Of a stretch of DNA of 64,000 nucleotides, positions 12,511 to 22,835 are shown piece by piece. The translations under genes and the position numbers were made by a program. The notes below the pieces were generated by a model that worked only from the letters and a program-made list of their open reading frames with translations, was not told where the DNA came from and made no database searches. Source of the DNA: Ophioderma brevispina. Its lineage: Eukaryota > Echinodermata > Ophiuroidea > Amphilepidida > Ophiodermatidae. Location: NCBI GenBank assembly GCA_023653785.1, contig JAMKCH010012612.1:23065-87064 (forward strand), in the 5' to 3' direction. Position 1 is the stretch's first letter. Every line of letters begins with the position of its first letter.

Positions 12511-12839
12511 TGTTTGTATCAATTCGTTTGCGTTTGCTTTATATCCCTTTCAAACGCCACCTTCCTTTTTCACCTGGACCGATTCATGATGTCCACTATT
12601 TATATTATATGTAAGTAAGGGCCTCCATTAATTATAAGCTCTTAGGAGTTGTCCATTGGAGGTCCTAGCATATGTTTTTCTTCTTCACTGTTCTTATCGG
12701 CATATTATCACATGTATTGCTACCTTTTGTATATGTAAATTTCGTCATCTTATGTATTGCGAATAAATTAAATATGAATATGAATATATGTTATGATGTC
12801 TCGTGGACGTCAAAGGTCAGTAATACCCTTTAAAATTAC

Positions 12840-14190
12840 AAAACAAATGAGCTTTGTGCACAAGTGATAAGAATTTTATATTATAACACTGTTTGAATGA
12901 TTCTAATCAGATTGGTTCAAGACGTGGTATGTCCAAAAACAATATTACATAAACAGATAATAAAATTACACACAATGATTTATGATACTTATTAGAGTCC
13001 ACTAATGTCCAGAGTTAAAAGAAGCGCTGCAGTTTATGTCCTCGCAGCGAAGACTCCAAAATGACAGTATGCAAAGTCACACTTATATATCCTCAGGTAA
13101 TATTCCATGGGAACCTTCTCAGTCCTGTTTAACAGGACAGTTTAAAGGCCGACTCAGAGATTTCCTGAGGTGGGCGCCCTCATTTTTCAAACAAATTGTG
13201 TTTTTTGCATATACATAATGCTTGACCATAAAACAATCACCGTGTGGAATAACTCGGCTCAAATCGAAGTCCTTCGTATAGAAAATCACAAAATTTTTTT
13301 AAAAATTTCCGCATCCGGATTTTTTGTTATACACGGTATCCTATGGCAGTGTTACACTGTACATAAATGTGCACTGCATGAAAACGAAAAATCCGATTCG
13401 TCTCTAAATTTGGAATTCGGCATTTTAGGTAATTATCTCTAGTAGACTATTTTTAATTTCTACACAAAAAATATATTTCAAAATCTCTGAGTCAGCCTTT
13501 AAGACGACAAGGTTGGAATAAGTCCCTCGACGACACTAATATTCCACAGTATATCAGTCCAAGATATAATCACCACGATTATATCTGTCCACAATTTGGA
13601 GTCCTATTTTGATTCCCAGCACTTTTGGCTTCAAGACGACAGTAGAATAATTAAAAGCTTTCGCTCCGTGAATTTCAAAATACAATAAATCCTGGCACTA
13701 TGTACTGTACAGGTCTGCCACTCATTGCAAGATAAAAATAGCTATAACTTAATGTTTTTAAAAACTGTATAACCTGGTTACTACTGCTGGTCCTGACTCT
13801 TTCCAGTGAGCACTATATATCTCACGCTATATTTCCCAATATTTATAATAATAATCATTACAGCATCATCATGCATAAACATAATCCTGCACTGGCCAAT
13901 TGGATTTCACAAAAATTACATCACCTGCATTGCACCATCTTACATAAATGACATCATGGGAACCCTCAAATTTTACAACCTGTTTTGATCTCAAGTTGAC
14001 TAATTTTTCTAAATTTAGCCTCCTGGGGAATTCCATTTCTCCTCTTGTGCAATCTACCTTGTTGTAGATAACAGGTGCATGATCAGTTTTGCACAATAAC
14101 ACTAGGGGAATTCCACTCCCTCTTTTGTTGTAAACAAAGTACTTTTCCCGTGATAAATCTTTTCTCAAATATAATAATATTTTCAATCAC
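12840..14190 (-). repeat. Dispersed repeat, copy 1 (inverted relative to 35550-36540)
   Basis: Read on the minus strand, this matches 35550-36540 over most of its length. Shared words include 'ggacatacca', 'tgtgtaatt', 'cacttgtgcaca', 'gaattcc(c)c' and 'gggaaaagtactttgtt'. A 105-codon minus frame at 13869-14186 is not conserved in the other copy, so it is not treated as coding. Copy 1 contains the MITE at 13141-13502, which copy 2 lacks. Confidence 0.8.
13141..13502. mobile_element. TTAA-type MITE with verified empty site
   Basis: The termini AGGCCGACTCAGAGATTT (from 13146) and AAATCTCTGAGTCAGCCT (to 13497) are inverted repeats. TTTAA flanks both ends (13141-13145, 13498-13502). The paralogous copy at about 36240 has a single TTCAA at this point, giving the pre-insertion site. 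TTAA-like targets are used by piggyBac and Kolobok transposases; which applies here is open. A 90-codon frame inside has no recognised similarity. Confidence 0.85.
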
Positions 14191-14904
14191 AAAATGAAGG
14201 CTAATATAACATATATAACTTGGCATGTTTTCTGCTTTTGATGTCTAAAGTTTGCCACCTCAGATATTTTTATGGACTTTGAAGACCGAAATATCTTAAT
14301 AACCAATACGTCAGTTAGAACCTTTTAATACTAAGGTTGGGATTCGGGAATAACATGTGGATCGACAGTAAATTGAGGATGCATCGAAGCCGAAACCGAG
14401 GCGGCACCGAGGAAAAGCCAAGGAAAGACCGAGGGTGGATCGAGGTTTTTTGCCTGAAACACAATACAATGCAGAGGTACCGTCATATTATTGGGCAGAT
14501 TTCGAGGACTTAACATTTTGCATATAAAATCAATGGCGAATTTTGACAATTTTAGACAAGACTTTAAAAGCGATGTGCTTCTCATTTGTCAGTCTGAAAC
14601 ACACACAATGTTTTAAAATACCATACAACGGTATCTGTGTGGGTTCCTGACAAAATAGTTTGAGAAGAACACTGCTTTTCAAAGTCACGCCTAAACTATA
14701 TAATATGCAAAACTAATAGCCCACGGAACCAGGTCAAAATTGCCGAAAGGCCACAACGCCCACCAGATTCGTTTTCAGCAGCTAAAGTGGTCATTTCGTC
14801 GGCGGGTCGGGGAGATCTTTTTTCGTTTCACGATTCGTTTGTTGTTAGACGAAGAGAAGCTGGGATGTCTGTTTAGTAGTAATAGAGTATATATTAATAG
14901 TTAT
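14191..14904. other. Unassigned sequence
   Basis: No coding region or paired repeat was recognised. Confidence 0.5.
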
Positions 14905-15060
14905 TATTTTATTATTATTATTATTATTATTATTATATTATTATAGTAGTAGTAGTAGTAGTAGTAGAGTATAGTAGTAGTAGGAGCACAGCAGTAGCAT
15001 ACATTGTCAGTAGCAGCAGCAGCAAGCAGCAGCAGCAGCAGCACTTAGCAGCAGCAGTAG
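14905..15060. repeat. Compound trinucleotide microsatellite
   Basis: Three adjacent motifs: (ATT)n at about 14905-14943, (TAG)n to about 14985 and (CAG)n at about 15005-15060. Confidence 0.9.
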
Positions 15061-15104
15061 GCAGTAATCTGCTTTGCGTACGATTCTGTCCAGAATGTAC
15101 AGCG

Positions 15105-16064
15105 TAAAGGGGGCATTCAGAGATTTCAATCTATACCCTTAACCCTTAATTGCATTTAAATGCCTTTGAAGAAATGAGTACCGAACCCTTGCCTTGGTTA
15201 TGGGAAAATTAACCCTAAGACTTCTAAATAACATGAAAAATAACGCTACTTCTTTTTTTGCGGTGATCGTCAGATTTTCTTCTTTCTTCTAGGTGGACCT
15301 TAGGGATTATATTTTTGTTGCCTATTAAATTAATAATAATCAAGTAAAAATCATTTGATAGGTCCCTGAACTGTGCAATTTCCAAGTTTGAGATGAATCT
15401 GATTTTTAGGTTTTTTTTTTTTTGATGAAGGAACGGTTATGTGTAGTATTCATTGGAAAACGAACCTGAATTTGCAGTGGACACGCATATTGGTATATGC
15501 AATATAAATTATAATAATGCTTGTTCCCCATGCATATTTGTATAATCAAAAGAAAAAAGAAACAAACAAACAATCGTAAAAAAAAAAACCATTTGGTTGA
15601 AAATCATGATCAATCTCTCGTAATTTCTCTCTGCCAGATTTTTCCAGGCCCGCCAGTATTGTCCGAATCCTCACGACGATAGTGACTGTCCCAAGCCATT
15701 GCAGTATACCCTGGACATCATTGAAAAGCAGTGTCTGAACACTGCGTGATATACCAGTGAAATAGAAATAAGGACCATATATATTTGAGTATTGTAGTTG
15801 TTTTAATAAAGCTGAGTCTAATAAGTAGTTGTCCACGGACGCGTCGTGTGCACAAACTGCGTAAATTATCATTCTAAAAGCACTGACCTTAACTACTTTG
15901 TTTTTAGCTTGTTCAATCAGTAACATGTATTTAGCTTTATTTTATACATAAAATTGTAGTATTGATGTTCACGATGCCTTAATGTTTGTGCAATGTAGAT
16001 TCAGACGCAAAAATACGGAACAGTATTCTCTGCTTTTGGCCTCTCAAAAATCACCAATGAACTA
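15105..16064. repeat. ~0.9-kb direct repeat unit, copy 1
   Basis: The unit begins 'taaagggggcattcagagattt' and shares with copy 2 the blocks 'attaataataatcaagtaaaaatca', 'ggacacgcatattg', 'gaaacaaacaaacaatcgtaaaaa', 'atttttccaggcccgcc' and 'gttcacgatgccttaatg'. The 126-codon minus frame at 15546-15926 corresponds to a 119-codon frame at 18325-18684, but the shared peptide (LAGLEKSGREK) is short. I see no reason to call a gene. The head motif resembles the TIR of the 13146 MITE. Confidence 0.75.
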
Positions 16065-16621
16065 TTAAAGGCAGACTCGAGATTTCGAAATAAAATATTT
16101 GTGTATGATTAAAATATTCTTCTAGGGACCTTAAGGATATATATTTTTGTTTACCTATAAATTAATAATAATCAAGTAAAAATCATTGATAGGTACCGAA
16201 CTGTCAATTTCCAAGTTTGAGTATGAATCTGAATTTTTATGTTTTTGATGAAGATAACACTGTTTGTGTAGTATGCCTTGGGAAACGAACCTGAAATTTG
16301 CATGTGGACACGCATATTGTATATGCAATAAAAGACCCCCAAAAAAAGTAACGCAACAGCATGTCTATAATAACCCCATAGGTTACAAAAAACCATTGGT
16401 CTATCACAAAAAACATAAAATGATATCAATAGTTTCATTTTCTTCCGTAACTTTTGATACCCTTCTTGCCCATTGGCGATTCAATATTGTCCAACAAAAA
16501 ATCCCATTATAAGAAAATCTCTCCCTTATAACACTTCTCGTTCTAGCGTCTTTTGTTGTTATCTATTGTTTTCCCGTGCGTTATCTACTACGAAACGGGT
16601 TCAGAAGGCGAACCGGGCGTA

Positions 16622-16666
16622 TTTTAATAACAATAACAAGCTCTAGAGCTTTGTTATTTTAATAAC
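16622..16666. other. Palindrome centred at 16644
   Basis: 'taataacaataacaagctc' followed by 'gagctttgttattttaata' gives a nearly perfect inverted repeat around 'tctaga' within the 2.0-kb TIR element. Confidence 0.7.
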
Positions 16667-17890
16667 ATGCACACGTCGGAATTCGGGGTCACAACTAAAA
16701 AACACGCGGGTCCCGGTAATGGTTCTAGAAAGAATACAATGTGGCCTGACAATTATATACAGCAGGAAGCGGCGCGATCTGTATATATACTGTGGCAAAC
16801 TTTAGATCACATTCTATGGTGGTTCAAACTATGCAAACCTATGTATTTAGCACATTGAGCGTTATTCACCTGAAATAACTTTAAAAATTGATTGCTCTTT
16901 ACATCAACATTTTCTCAATCAATGGACATGACACAATTTATTATTTTTTACAACAGCAAATTATGATATAATCAGATATTTGATTTTCATAACTGGTCAT
17001 TTTAAAATGTGTAGCATAACCGCGCAATTCCTTTAGGGAATTGCAAAAAGACAAAAATTAAAACACATAACACAACCCTACTCCATGAACATTAAATTTG
17101 ACCCACACTGGGTTTAATATAGAGGGGTACCTCCCCCAAAAAAAAACCGTAACTAAGTCAGGTTCAACCTCTTGGGATCAAGCTTGCATAAGCCCCCATC
17201 CGACGCCGTCATTTCCATTTGAAATCAAATGCTGCGTCCACAAATGTCGACATCACACAATACACCTAAAGATACGTACCTAATTTAAGAAATATACTAT
17301 AACAGTGACGGCACCAGATCAAGATTGGTTTATTTTGTTTCCTTTCTCCTTCATCTTTCAAACCCTATGCAAGTGCACTCAATGGCTAAAATAAAGTGAT
17401 AAAACCCTTATAGCTCTTTGTAATTTCTGCACGAAAATACATAATATGTTCAGGATTATAGGGTTATAGTCCTTTATTTTCCGAAGCCCTTGGTTGAGTA
17501 TTTCATTCAAATTTTACTACCACTTCTCCAAGGATAACTTAAAATACATATATATATTTTGTCTTCGTATTTAGCAACGCCCTCATCAATTAACCGATTG
17601 GCAAGTTAAGCTTTAATCCTTAACCTTTAGTCACTCGCAGGTTAATGGCCAGAGCAATCAATACACGCCCATTTGGATTGGGTAACGCTCAATAAACGGT
17701 GACAAGGACAGTGTTTTTTAAAATGTTTTAAATTAAATTCGACAAATATTTCGTTATCAATCGAATTTTAGCATGTTTTAACCAAAATATTGTTTTAAAA
17801 AACTGTTATTTTTATATTATACTCTAAGTGTATGCTATATAATCAATGTGCTAATGATGCGTTCGTAAAAACTAACAACTTCGCCTTGAC

Positions 17891-17945
17891 CTTGGTTAAC
17901 ATCCGGTCTCGCGGGCCTGCTGCCGCGAGACCGATGTTAACCAAG
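17891..17945. other. GC-rich perfect-type hairpin
   Basis: CTTGGTTAACATCCGGTCTC..GCGG and CCGC..GAGACCGATGTTAACCAAG form a stem of about 24 bp with one mismatch or indel, around an 8-nt loop (gcctgctg). It stands out from the AT-rich surroundings and lies in the right part of the 2.0-kb TIR element. Confidence 0.8.
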
Positions 17946-18888
17946 TCAATCGCTCAAGCTGGTTATTCACTAACGCTATCTAGCTCATGATTATCTATAC
18001 TTAAAAGTTGCATAAAGGTATAGCCATATTATTGCCATTCAGTGAACGATCGCATTCTTCCGGGTCGTGAAGTGTGTGGTCCACTTAATGCATGGTTGTG
18101 TATTGTAACCTTGTAATGTTTTCAGTATGCAAACTTTGAAATGGGACACATTTTCATAAAATGGACATTGTGTTGGCTACATTGATCACAATGGAGCAAA
18201 AAGGTGTCAAAATTTGGGCAGAAAAAACAGACAGACTTTGATATCATTTTATGTTTTCGTGCATAGACCGATGGTTTGTAACTTATGGGGTATTAGACAT
18301 GCCGCGTTACTTTTTGGGGGTCTTTTATAATTGCTGTCTTGTCCACATCATATTGTTATAAGCAAAAGAAAAAGAAACAAACAAACAATCGTAAAAAAAA
18401 ACATTTGTTTTTAAAATTATGAGCATCTCTCGGGATTTCTCTCTGCCAGATTTTTCCAGGCCCGCCGATATTGTCCGAATCCCTCTGACGCGCATAGGAC
18501 TGTCCCCAACCATTGTAGTATCCCCGGGCATCATTGAAAACAGTGTCTTATACTGAAGTGATAATAACCAAGAACTAAGAACATAAGGACATATATATTT
18601 GAGTATTGTAGTTTTTGTAATAGAGCTGAGTCGAATAGTAGTTGTCTCACGACCGTATTTTTTGCACACTGCGGAATGATGCATTCTAAAATCACTGACC
18701 TGACTACTTTGTTTTAGCTTTTTTTTTTAATAGTACATGTAATTTATCTATCTTTATTATACTATACAAAGTGTTTTAAGTATGGATGTTCACGATGCCT
18801 TAATGTTTTGGTGCAATGTATATTCAGACAAAGCAAAATACGAGAACGATTCTCTGCTTTTGTCCTCTCAAAAATCACCAATGAACTA

Positions 18889-19832
18889 TTAAAGGCAGAC
18901 TCAGATTTCGAAATAAATATTTGTGTATTTGGATTAAAATATTTTCACTAAAATTAAGGTAGCCACCTCAAGTGCCAATTCCACGTTTTGGGCATTTCTG
19001 GGGGATGTTTCCCGGTGCAAATATTACAACCAAGATCCACCAAACACTTTCAGTCATTTAAATACTCCATGCCCTTCTTAATTATAGATAGTTGGGTCTA
19101 CGGTGTAATCACATACATGCTTTGACAAAACAATGGGTTTATATAATTGCTGCTAAATGTCCGGCTTAATGTCCTCGCAGACAGAAACGTGTTTAATGTG
19201 AAAAATCAAATACTAGGTTGTTTGGGATGGAACTATTATCGAATAATGTCGCCTGAGTAGCAAGGTCACCAATAAAAAGTGGCCTAAACCTGATAGGGTC
19301 GAGCCAAGTATTCTTATGCCAGCAATGTATTTTCTGTACCCATTACATGCTTTGAAGCAAAGAGAGAATCACGTCAATGATACGGGTGGCTTTTTTGGGT
19401 CAATCTTACAGCAGCTTAAGGATATGCAAACACAACTTTCTTCAATCCTATTATTCATCTGTGCTTCCTAGGTTTACAGAAATACGTGTATAGTATAAAG
19501 TTCTTAAGATATGAGCCTAGGTGGCATCTTCTGTGGAGTGCGTAATTGTGGGATGATGTATTTATATAAATGGGGATCGAGTGTGGATTTTGCCATCGAG
19601 ATGATGTTAGAACGAATCTTCTTGGGGTTCCTCCGTGCCCAACCACCATGCAGGTGTAAGGGAGGGCAGGTTCGGGTAGTACAGTGGATCTACATTTAGC
19701 ACCACTGTGGTCCCAGTTTCGACCCTCAGTTGGACCTGCTGATTTCATGTGCGTTTGGTTCTAGTCCATACTCGGCCTCAAAGGTTTTCTCCAGTATCCA
19801 GGTATCCTCTGCTTAGTAACTGAGCTTTCAGA
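18889..19832. other. Unassigned; SINE/MITE-like debris
   Basis: A third repeat head lies at 18889-18930 and is followed by unrelated sequence. Near 19780, 'ggttttctccagtatccaggt' resembles a phrase common in invertebrate SINE bodies, but no complete element could be delimited. Confidence 0.4.
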
Positions 19833-20135
19833 GGGCACATGTGGTCCAGTGGAGGGATCAACGACCGCCTCATTACCAAAGGTCCTGGGTTCGAGTCCCC
19901 TGAGGCCAATGTGTTGTGCACTTGGGCAAGGCACTTTACCTCGCTTGCCCTCTCGCCCATGTGGCTAAATGAGAGCTGTTAAGATATTGTCGCATTGAAC
20001 GCCGTCCAAAGGGTATTTTTATGCCTTGGACATTTGTAAGGCAGCTGACATGTTCTAGTGGCAGCGGCATAAATGTAACGCTCTTTGATACATTGTGAAA
20101 GGAGCTATATAAATGGTCGGGCATTTTTTTTCCTT
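19833..20135 (+). mobile_element. tRNA-derived SINE
   Basis: A box TGGTCCAGTGGA (19842-19853) and B box GGTTCGAGTCC (19888-19898) are at proper tRNA spacing. The body follows: 'gcacttgggcaaggcacttta' and 'gagctgttaagatattgt'. It ends near a T-rich tract at 20127-20135. The body is shared with the SINE at 12175, so the two belong to one superfamily. As an alternative, the first 75 bp alone could be scored as a tRNA pseudogene, but the conserved body argues for a SINE. Confidence 0.8.
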
Positions 20136-20529
20136 CCGTAATATATATATTTATGGGAATAGTAGGGTATAGGCCCCTATATAAGGATGTAACGTGAATT
20201 GAAATAAAGTTCTTCATGACGCATCAGTAATTGGTGTGCCGTTAAATACTAATAGACCTCCCTCCATTTCATTTTGAAGGTGTACCATGTGGGTTCTCCC
20301 TATCTATGCATAATTATGAGGTGAAACGAGACTTTCCCTCCCAACTAACTCGAAGATTACACTACTTTCTAGTTCAAAGTCCACTATATAATCTAGTCCT
20401 TTGGCCTGGGGGGCCCCGTGTGCATGAGATGTGTCCCTAAGTTACTCTTCCCAGCCATGGACTAGACCATCAGACACCCCAAAAAAGTGAGGGTAGACTT
20501 TTGCTGCCCCGGCACTTTTTCGCTAGAGG
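20136..20529. other. Unassigned sequence left of the long inverted repeat
   Basis: No coding signal is present. Confidence 0.4.
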
Positions 20530-20759
20530 GCCGTTTTCAAAATGGCCGCCAAATGCCATTTACACCATATAATGACGGTTTCATAGCCCAACTGTATGGG
20601 GTGAAATGGTCCAGTTTTGCAGTGTTTTTCCCTAATTTGTGATGTTAAATGTATAGAGCGGTCCCTCCACCACTTAAATTATTCCTTATTGAGGGCGCTT
20701 TTCAAATGGCCGCCACATGCAATTTAACACCTCATATTTTTTACTATCTGGCCCATTTT

Positions 20760-21735
20760 CTTAGTGTTTTTGCTAGACCTGGTTGTCTAAAAATCAAAAA
20801 AGGACACCTCGAAGCGCCCTCTTTTCACGAAGGAAAATAGTAAAACCATACAAATTAATCCACATCTGAAATCATTTCATTAGGTTTCCGACACCGAATA
20901 GATCTTTCCAAAAGGACACATATTTACAGAGTTATGGCCGATTGAAATTTTGTACCACTTTTTCATTTTATCCACGGATTGTTATACTGTCCATGGTTAC
21001 TGTCTAAGCTGTCTTTAGACAATACACCACGAGGTGCTATGTGACATATGGGTACCATATAGAGTGGCAAAACGAGAGTACTACCAACTTGTAAGACACT
21101 TCAACTTAACTAATTTCTGCATGATAGACTTTCCAAAGTAGTAGCTTACGCCTGCTAATTTGCATAAACAAAATGGCCACCATTCAAGTTGGCTCCAAAC
21201 TGTTTCAGTCATCCCGTCTTTGTAGAAGGATTAATTTTGGTTAAAAATGTTAACAGGAGATGTTGCTAAATGGACAACCACCAGAAGGTTCAAATAATAC
21301 TTCTTAATTAAACCTAAAATTTGCATAATCCAAAATGGCCGCCATTTTCGTAAATTTTGATAATAATTGACTCAAACATTCAAGGTATCATAGGGATGAA
21401 CTTTACACTACTCTAAAGTTTAGAATTAACATATTGCTCAAATATAACTATACACATGTATGTTATGCAAGACTTCCAATGGTGACGGTGAAACTTAAGC
21501 AAGTAAATTTGAATATAAACAAAATGGCCACATTGAAATTGCGCCCATTAAATAGTTTCGGCTCTATCCACAATAGTTGAAGAAATATTTAGGTTCAAAA
21601 ATGCTAAAAAATGAGGTGGTGTTGATTACAAACAATCAAAATGAATTAATGGCCATCTCTTTTTAAATAAACCTTATTTGAATATATCCTAAATAACCGC
21701 CATTGTTACCCAACATTTTAAAAATCAGCAAACTC
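20760..21735 (+). repeat. Left arm of the long inverted repeat
   Basis: Its complement matches 25870-27640. Examples are 'gttaacaggag..atggacaaccaccagaa' (21250-21290) against 26645-26690, and 'acggattgttat' with 'tttagacaatacacc' (20980-21030) against 27420-27470. 'aaaatggccgccattttcgtaaatttt' lies at about 21331-21359. Confidence 0.75.
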
Positions 21736-22179
21736 AAATCATGGGCAGTTAAATGTTAATCTATTGCACTTGCAATTCATATGTTTAATCCCTAACGCCT
21801 TTAAACCCCCGACACAAAAATCAAAGGGTGGACCCTTTCCTTGGGTTTTTGGGAAATTTGTTCCTAGATCTGACAACAAAGAATACTACTACCGCACTTA
21901 TATAGTTTTAAAAACCACTATTTTGTACATAATAATCTAATGACCGATTCTTGCACTACAATTATAGTTTGTTTCATAAGTTATTTCAATATTTAGCACA
22001 TTTTGCCCAGAATTACCATTGCCAGTCATTAGCAATACCTATCAATCTGGTATCCAATCTAGTAGACATTCATAACATACCGCAACTTATACATAACTAT
22101 TGACCAACTCACAAGGTTCTCATTACAAGGATTGGCCACGCAGTCTCTTGAGACTACACCCCATATACAATGTAGCTGT

Positions 22180-22633
22180 TTGGTAGCTTGCAAACAGGAT
22201 GTTCTTTGTCACTGGAGCAAGACTGATGAAGTAAGGCTCAAGAATGGACTACCACCAGGAAATGTGCTCGCACCTCTCCTGTTCACATCTATACCACGAC
22301 CAACCTAGGAGTGCAGGAACCTGTCGTTTTATCTATGCAGACGATCTTGGAATCAGCGCAGCGCACAAGATGCAGACTGCGCACTTGTTGAAGAGAGACG
22401 CTCAAGCTTGGATGACTCCTAATTACTACGAGGAACCACCTACGTGCAAATTCGTCAAACACAGGTGTGTTCTTAAACGTCAGCTTAAAGTAACCTGTTC
22501 TGGAACCACCCCCTGGAACACTGCTATAACCCTGTCTACTGGAGTTGGGACCGCACCCTTTCTTATAAGACCCAAAATCAATAAGACGAAGAGTAAAGTA
22601 TGGCTCACGCATAACAACAACGGACAACGTATA
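22180..22633 (+). pseudogene. LINE D reverse transcriptase fragment
   Basis: Motifs across two frames are RLKNGLPPGNVLAPLLF (22229-22274) and RFIYADDLGIS (from 22325, catalytic YADD). A post-RT stretch ends in a KTKSKVWLTHNNN block. These match the RT of a Jockey-like LINE group widespread in aquatic invertebrates and different from LINEs A-C. The C-terminal half continues after a small insertion, as the tandem array at 22836-24780. Confidence 0.8.
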
Positions 22634-22822
22634 CCATCCTCTAGGTTTGTTTGTCTCCATCTTAAGTTGAAGGTGACGTCACTCGACTTTTATTTGCGTC
22701 AGCATGAATCGCGCGCGCTATGTTGGAATCATAGCATGATACGCCCGCGAATAAAGGCTGCACGATCGAGACGCTAGTGGGAATCAAGACGCATCATGAC
22801 GTCACCTTCAACTTGAGGTGAG
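22634..22822. mobile_element. Small TIR element (MITE) inside LINE D
   Basis: 'cttaagttgaaggtgacgtca' (22661-22681) and 'tgacgtcaccttcaacttgag' (about 22796-22816) form inverted ends of about 30 bp around a short GC-rich core with 'cgcgcgcgc'. ACAACGTATA occurs on both sides (22624-22633, 22823-22832) and may be a 9-10 bp target duplication, as in Mutator-like elements. However, the flanking LINE sequence naturally contains 'gaacgtata', so this is uncertain. Confidence 0.65.
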
Positions 22823-22835
22823 ACAACGTATAGCA

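Larger units (their letters stand above)
9640..12785 (+). mobile_element. LINE A: CR1/Jockey-superfamily retrotransposon, degenerate and interrupted
   Basis: Endonuclease remnant, reverse transcriptase and C-terminal region lie in order on the plus strand, followed by a 3' UTR. The element ends at 'gaataaattaaatatgaatatgaatatatg', an A-rich (ATGAAT)n-type tail. The 3' UTR shares 'ggtcctagcatat' and general layout with LINE C (57640-59250), so both belong to one family. It is interrupted by a MITE (10927-11429) and a tRNA-derived SINE (about 12175-12510). A pyrimidine-rich leader lies at 9690-9826. The element is dead. Confidence 0.85.
16331..18327. mobile_element. 2.0-kb DNA element with ~110-bp TIRs and TA target
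   Basis: The left end AAAGACCCCCAAAAAAAGTA and the right end TACTTTTTGGGGGTCTTT start TIRs that stay alignable for about 110 bp (16331-16440 with 18220-18327; both include 'cataaaatgatatca'). TA flanks each side, and the paralogous unit 1 shows the unfilled site. The interior has no transposase-like frame. It holds two strong palindromes (around 16644 and 17918). It is a non-autonomous element; TA targeting fits Tc1/mariner-type transposition. Confidence 0.85.
16065..18888. repeat. ~0.83-kb direct repeat unit, copy 2, split by a TIR element
   Basis: The head TTAAAGGCAGACTCGAGATTT at 16065 and the same head again at 18889 (TTAAAGGCAGACTCAGATTT) bound this unit, so the arrangement is head-to-tail. 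The middle is interrupted by the 16331-18327 insertion. Copy 1 keeps the uninterrupted site near 15500. Copy 1 also has about 130 bp near 15130-15290 that copy 2 lacks. Confidence 0.75.

Noticed and set aside
13869..14186. 105-codon minus-strand frame
   Set aside because: The paralogous repeat at 35550-36540 does not keep the frame; similarity is at the DNA level only.
15546..15926. 126-codon minus-strand frame with a partner at 18325-18684
   Set aside because: The two are copies of a repeat unit. Shared peptide is limited to a short stretch and the frames diverge elsewhere.
19837..19910. Functional tRNA gene
   Set aside because: A and B boxes are good, but the acceptor-stem pairing is not convincing and the following body matches a SINE.
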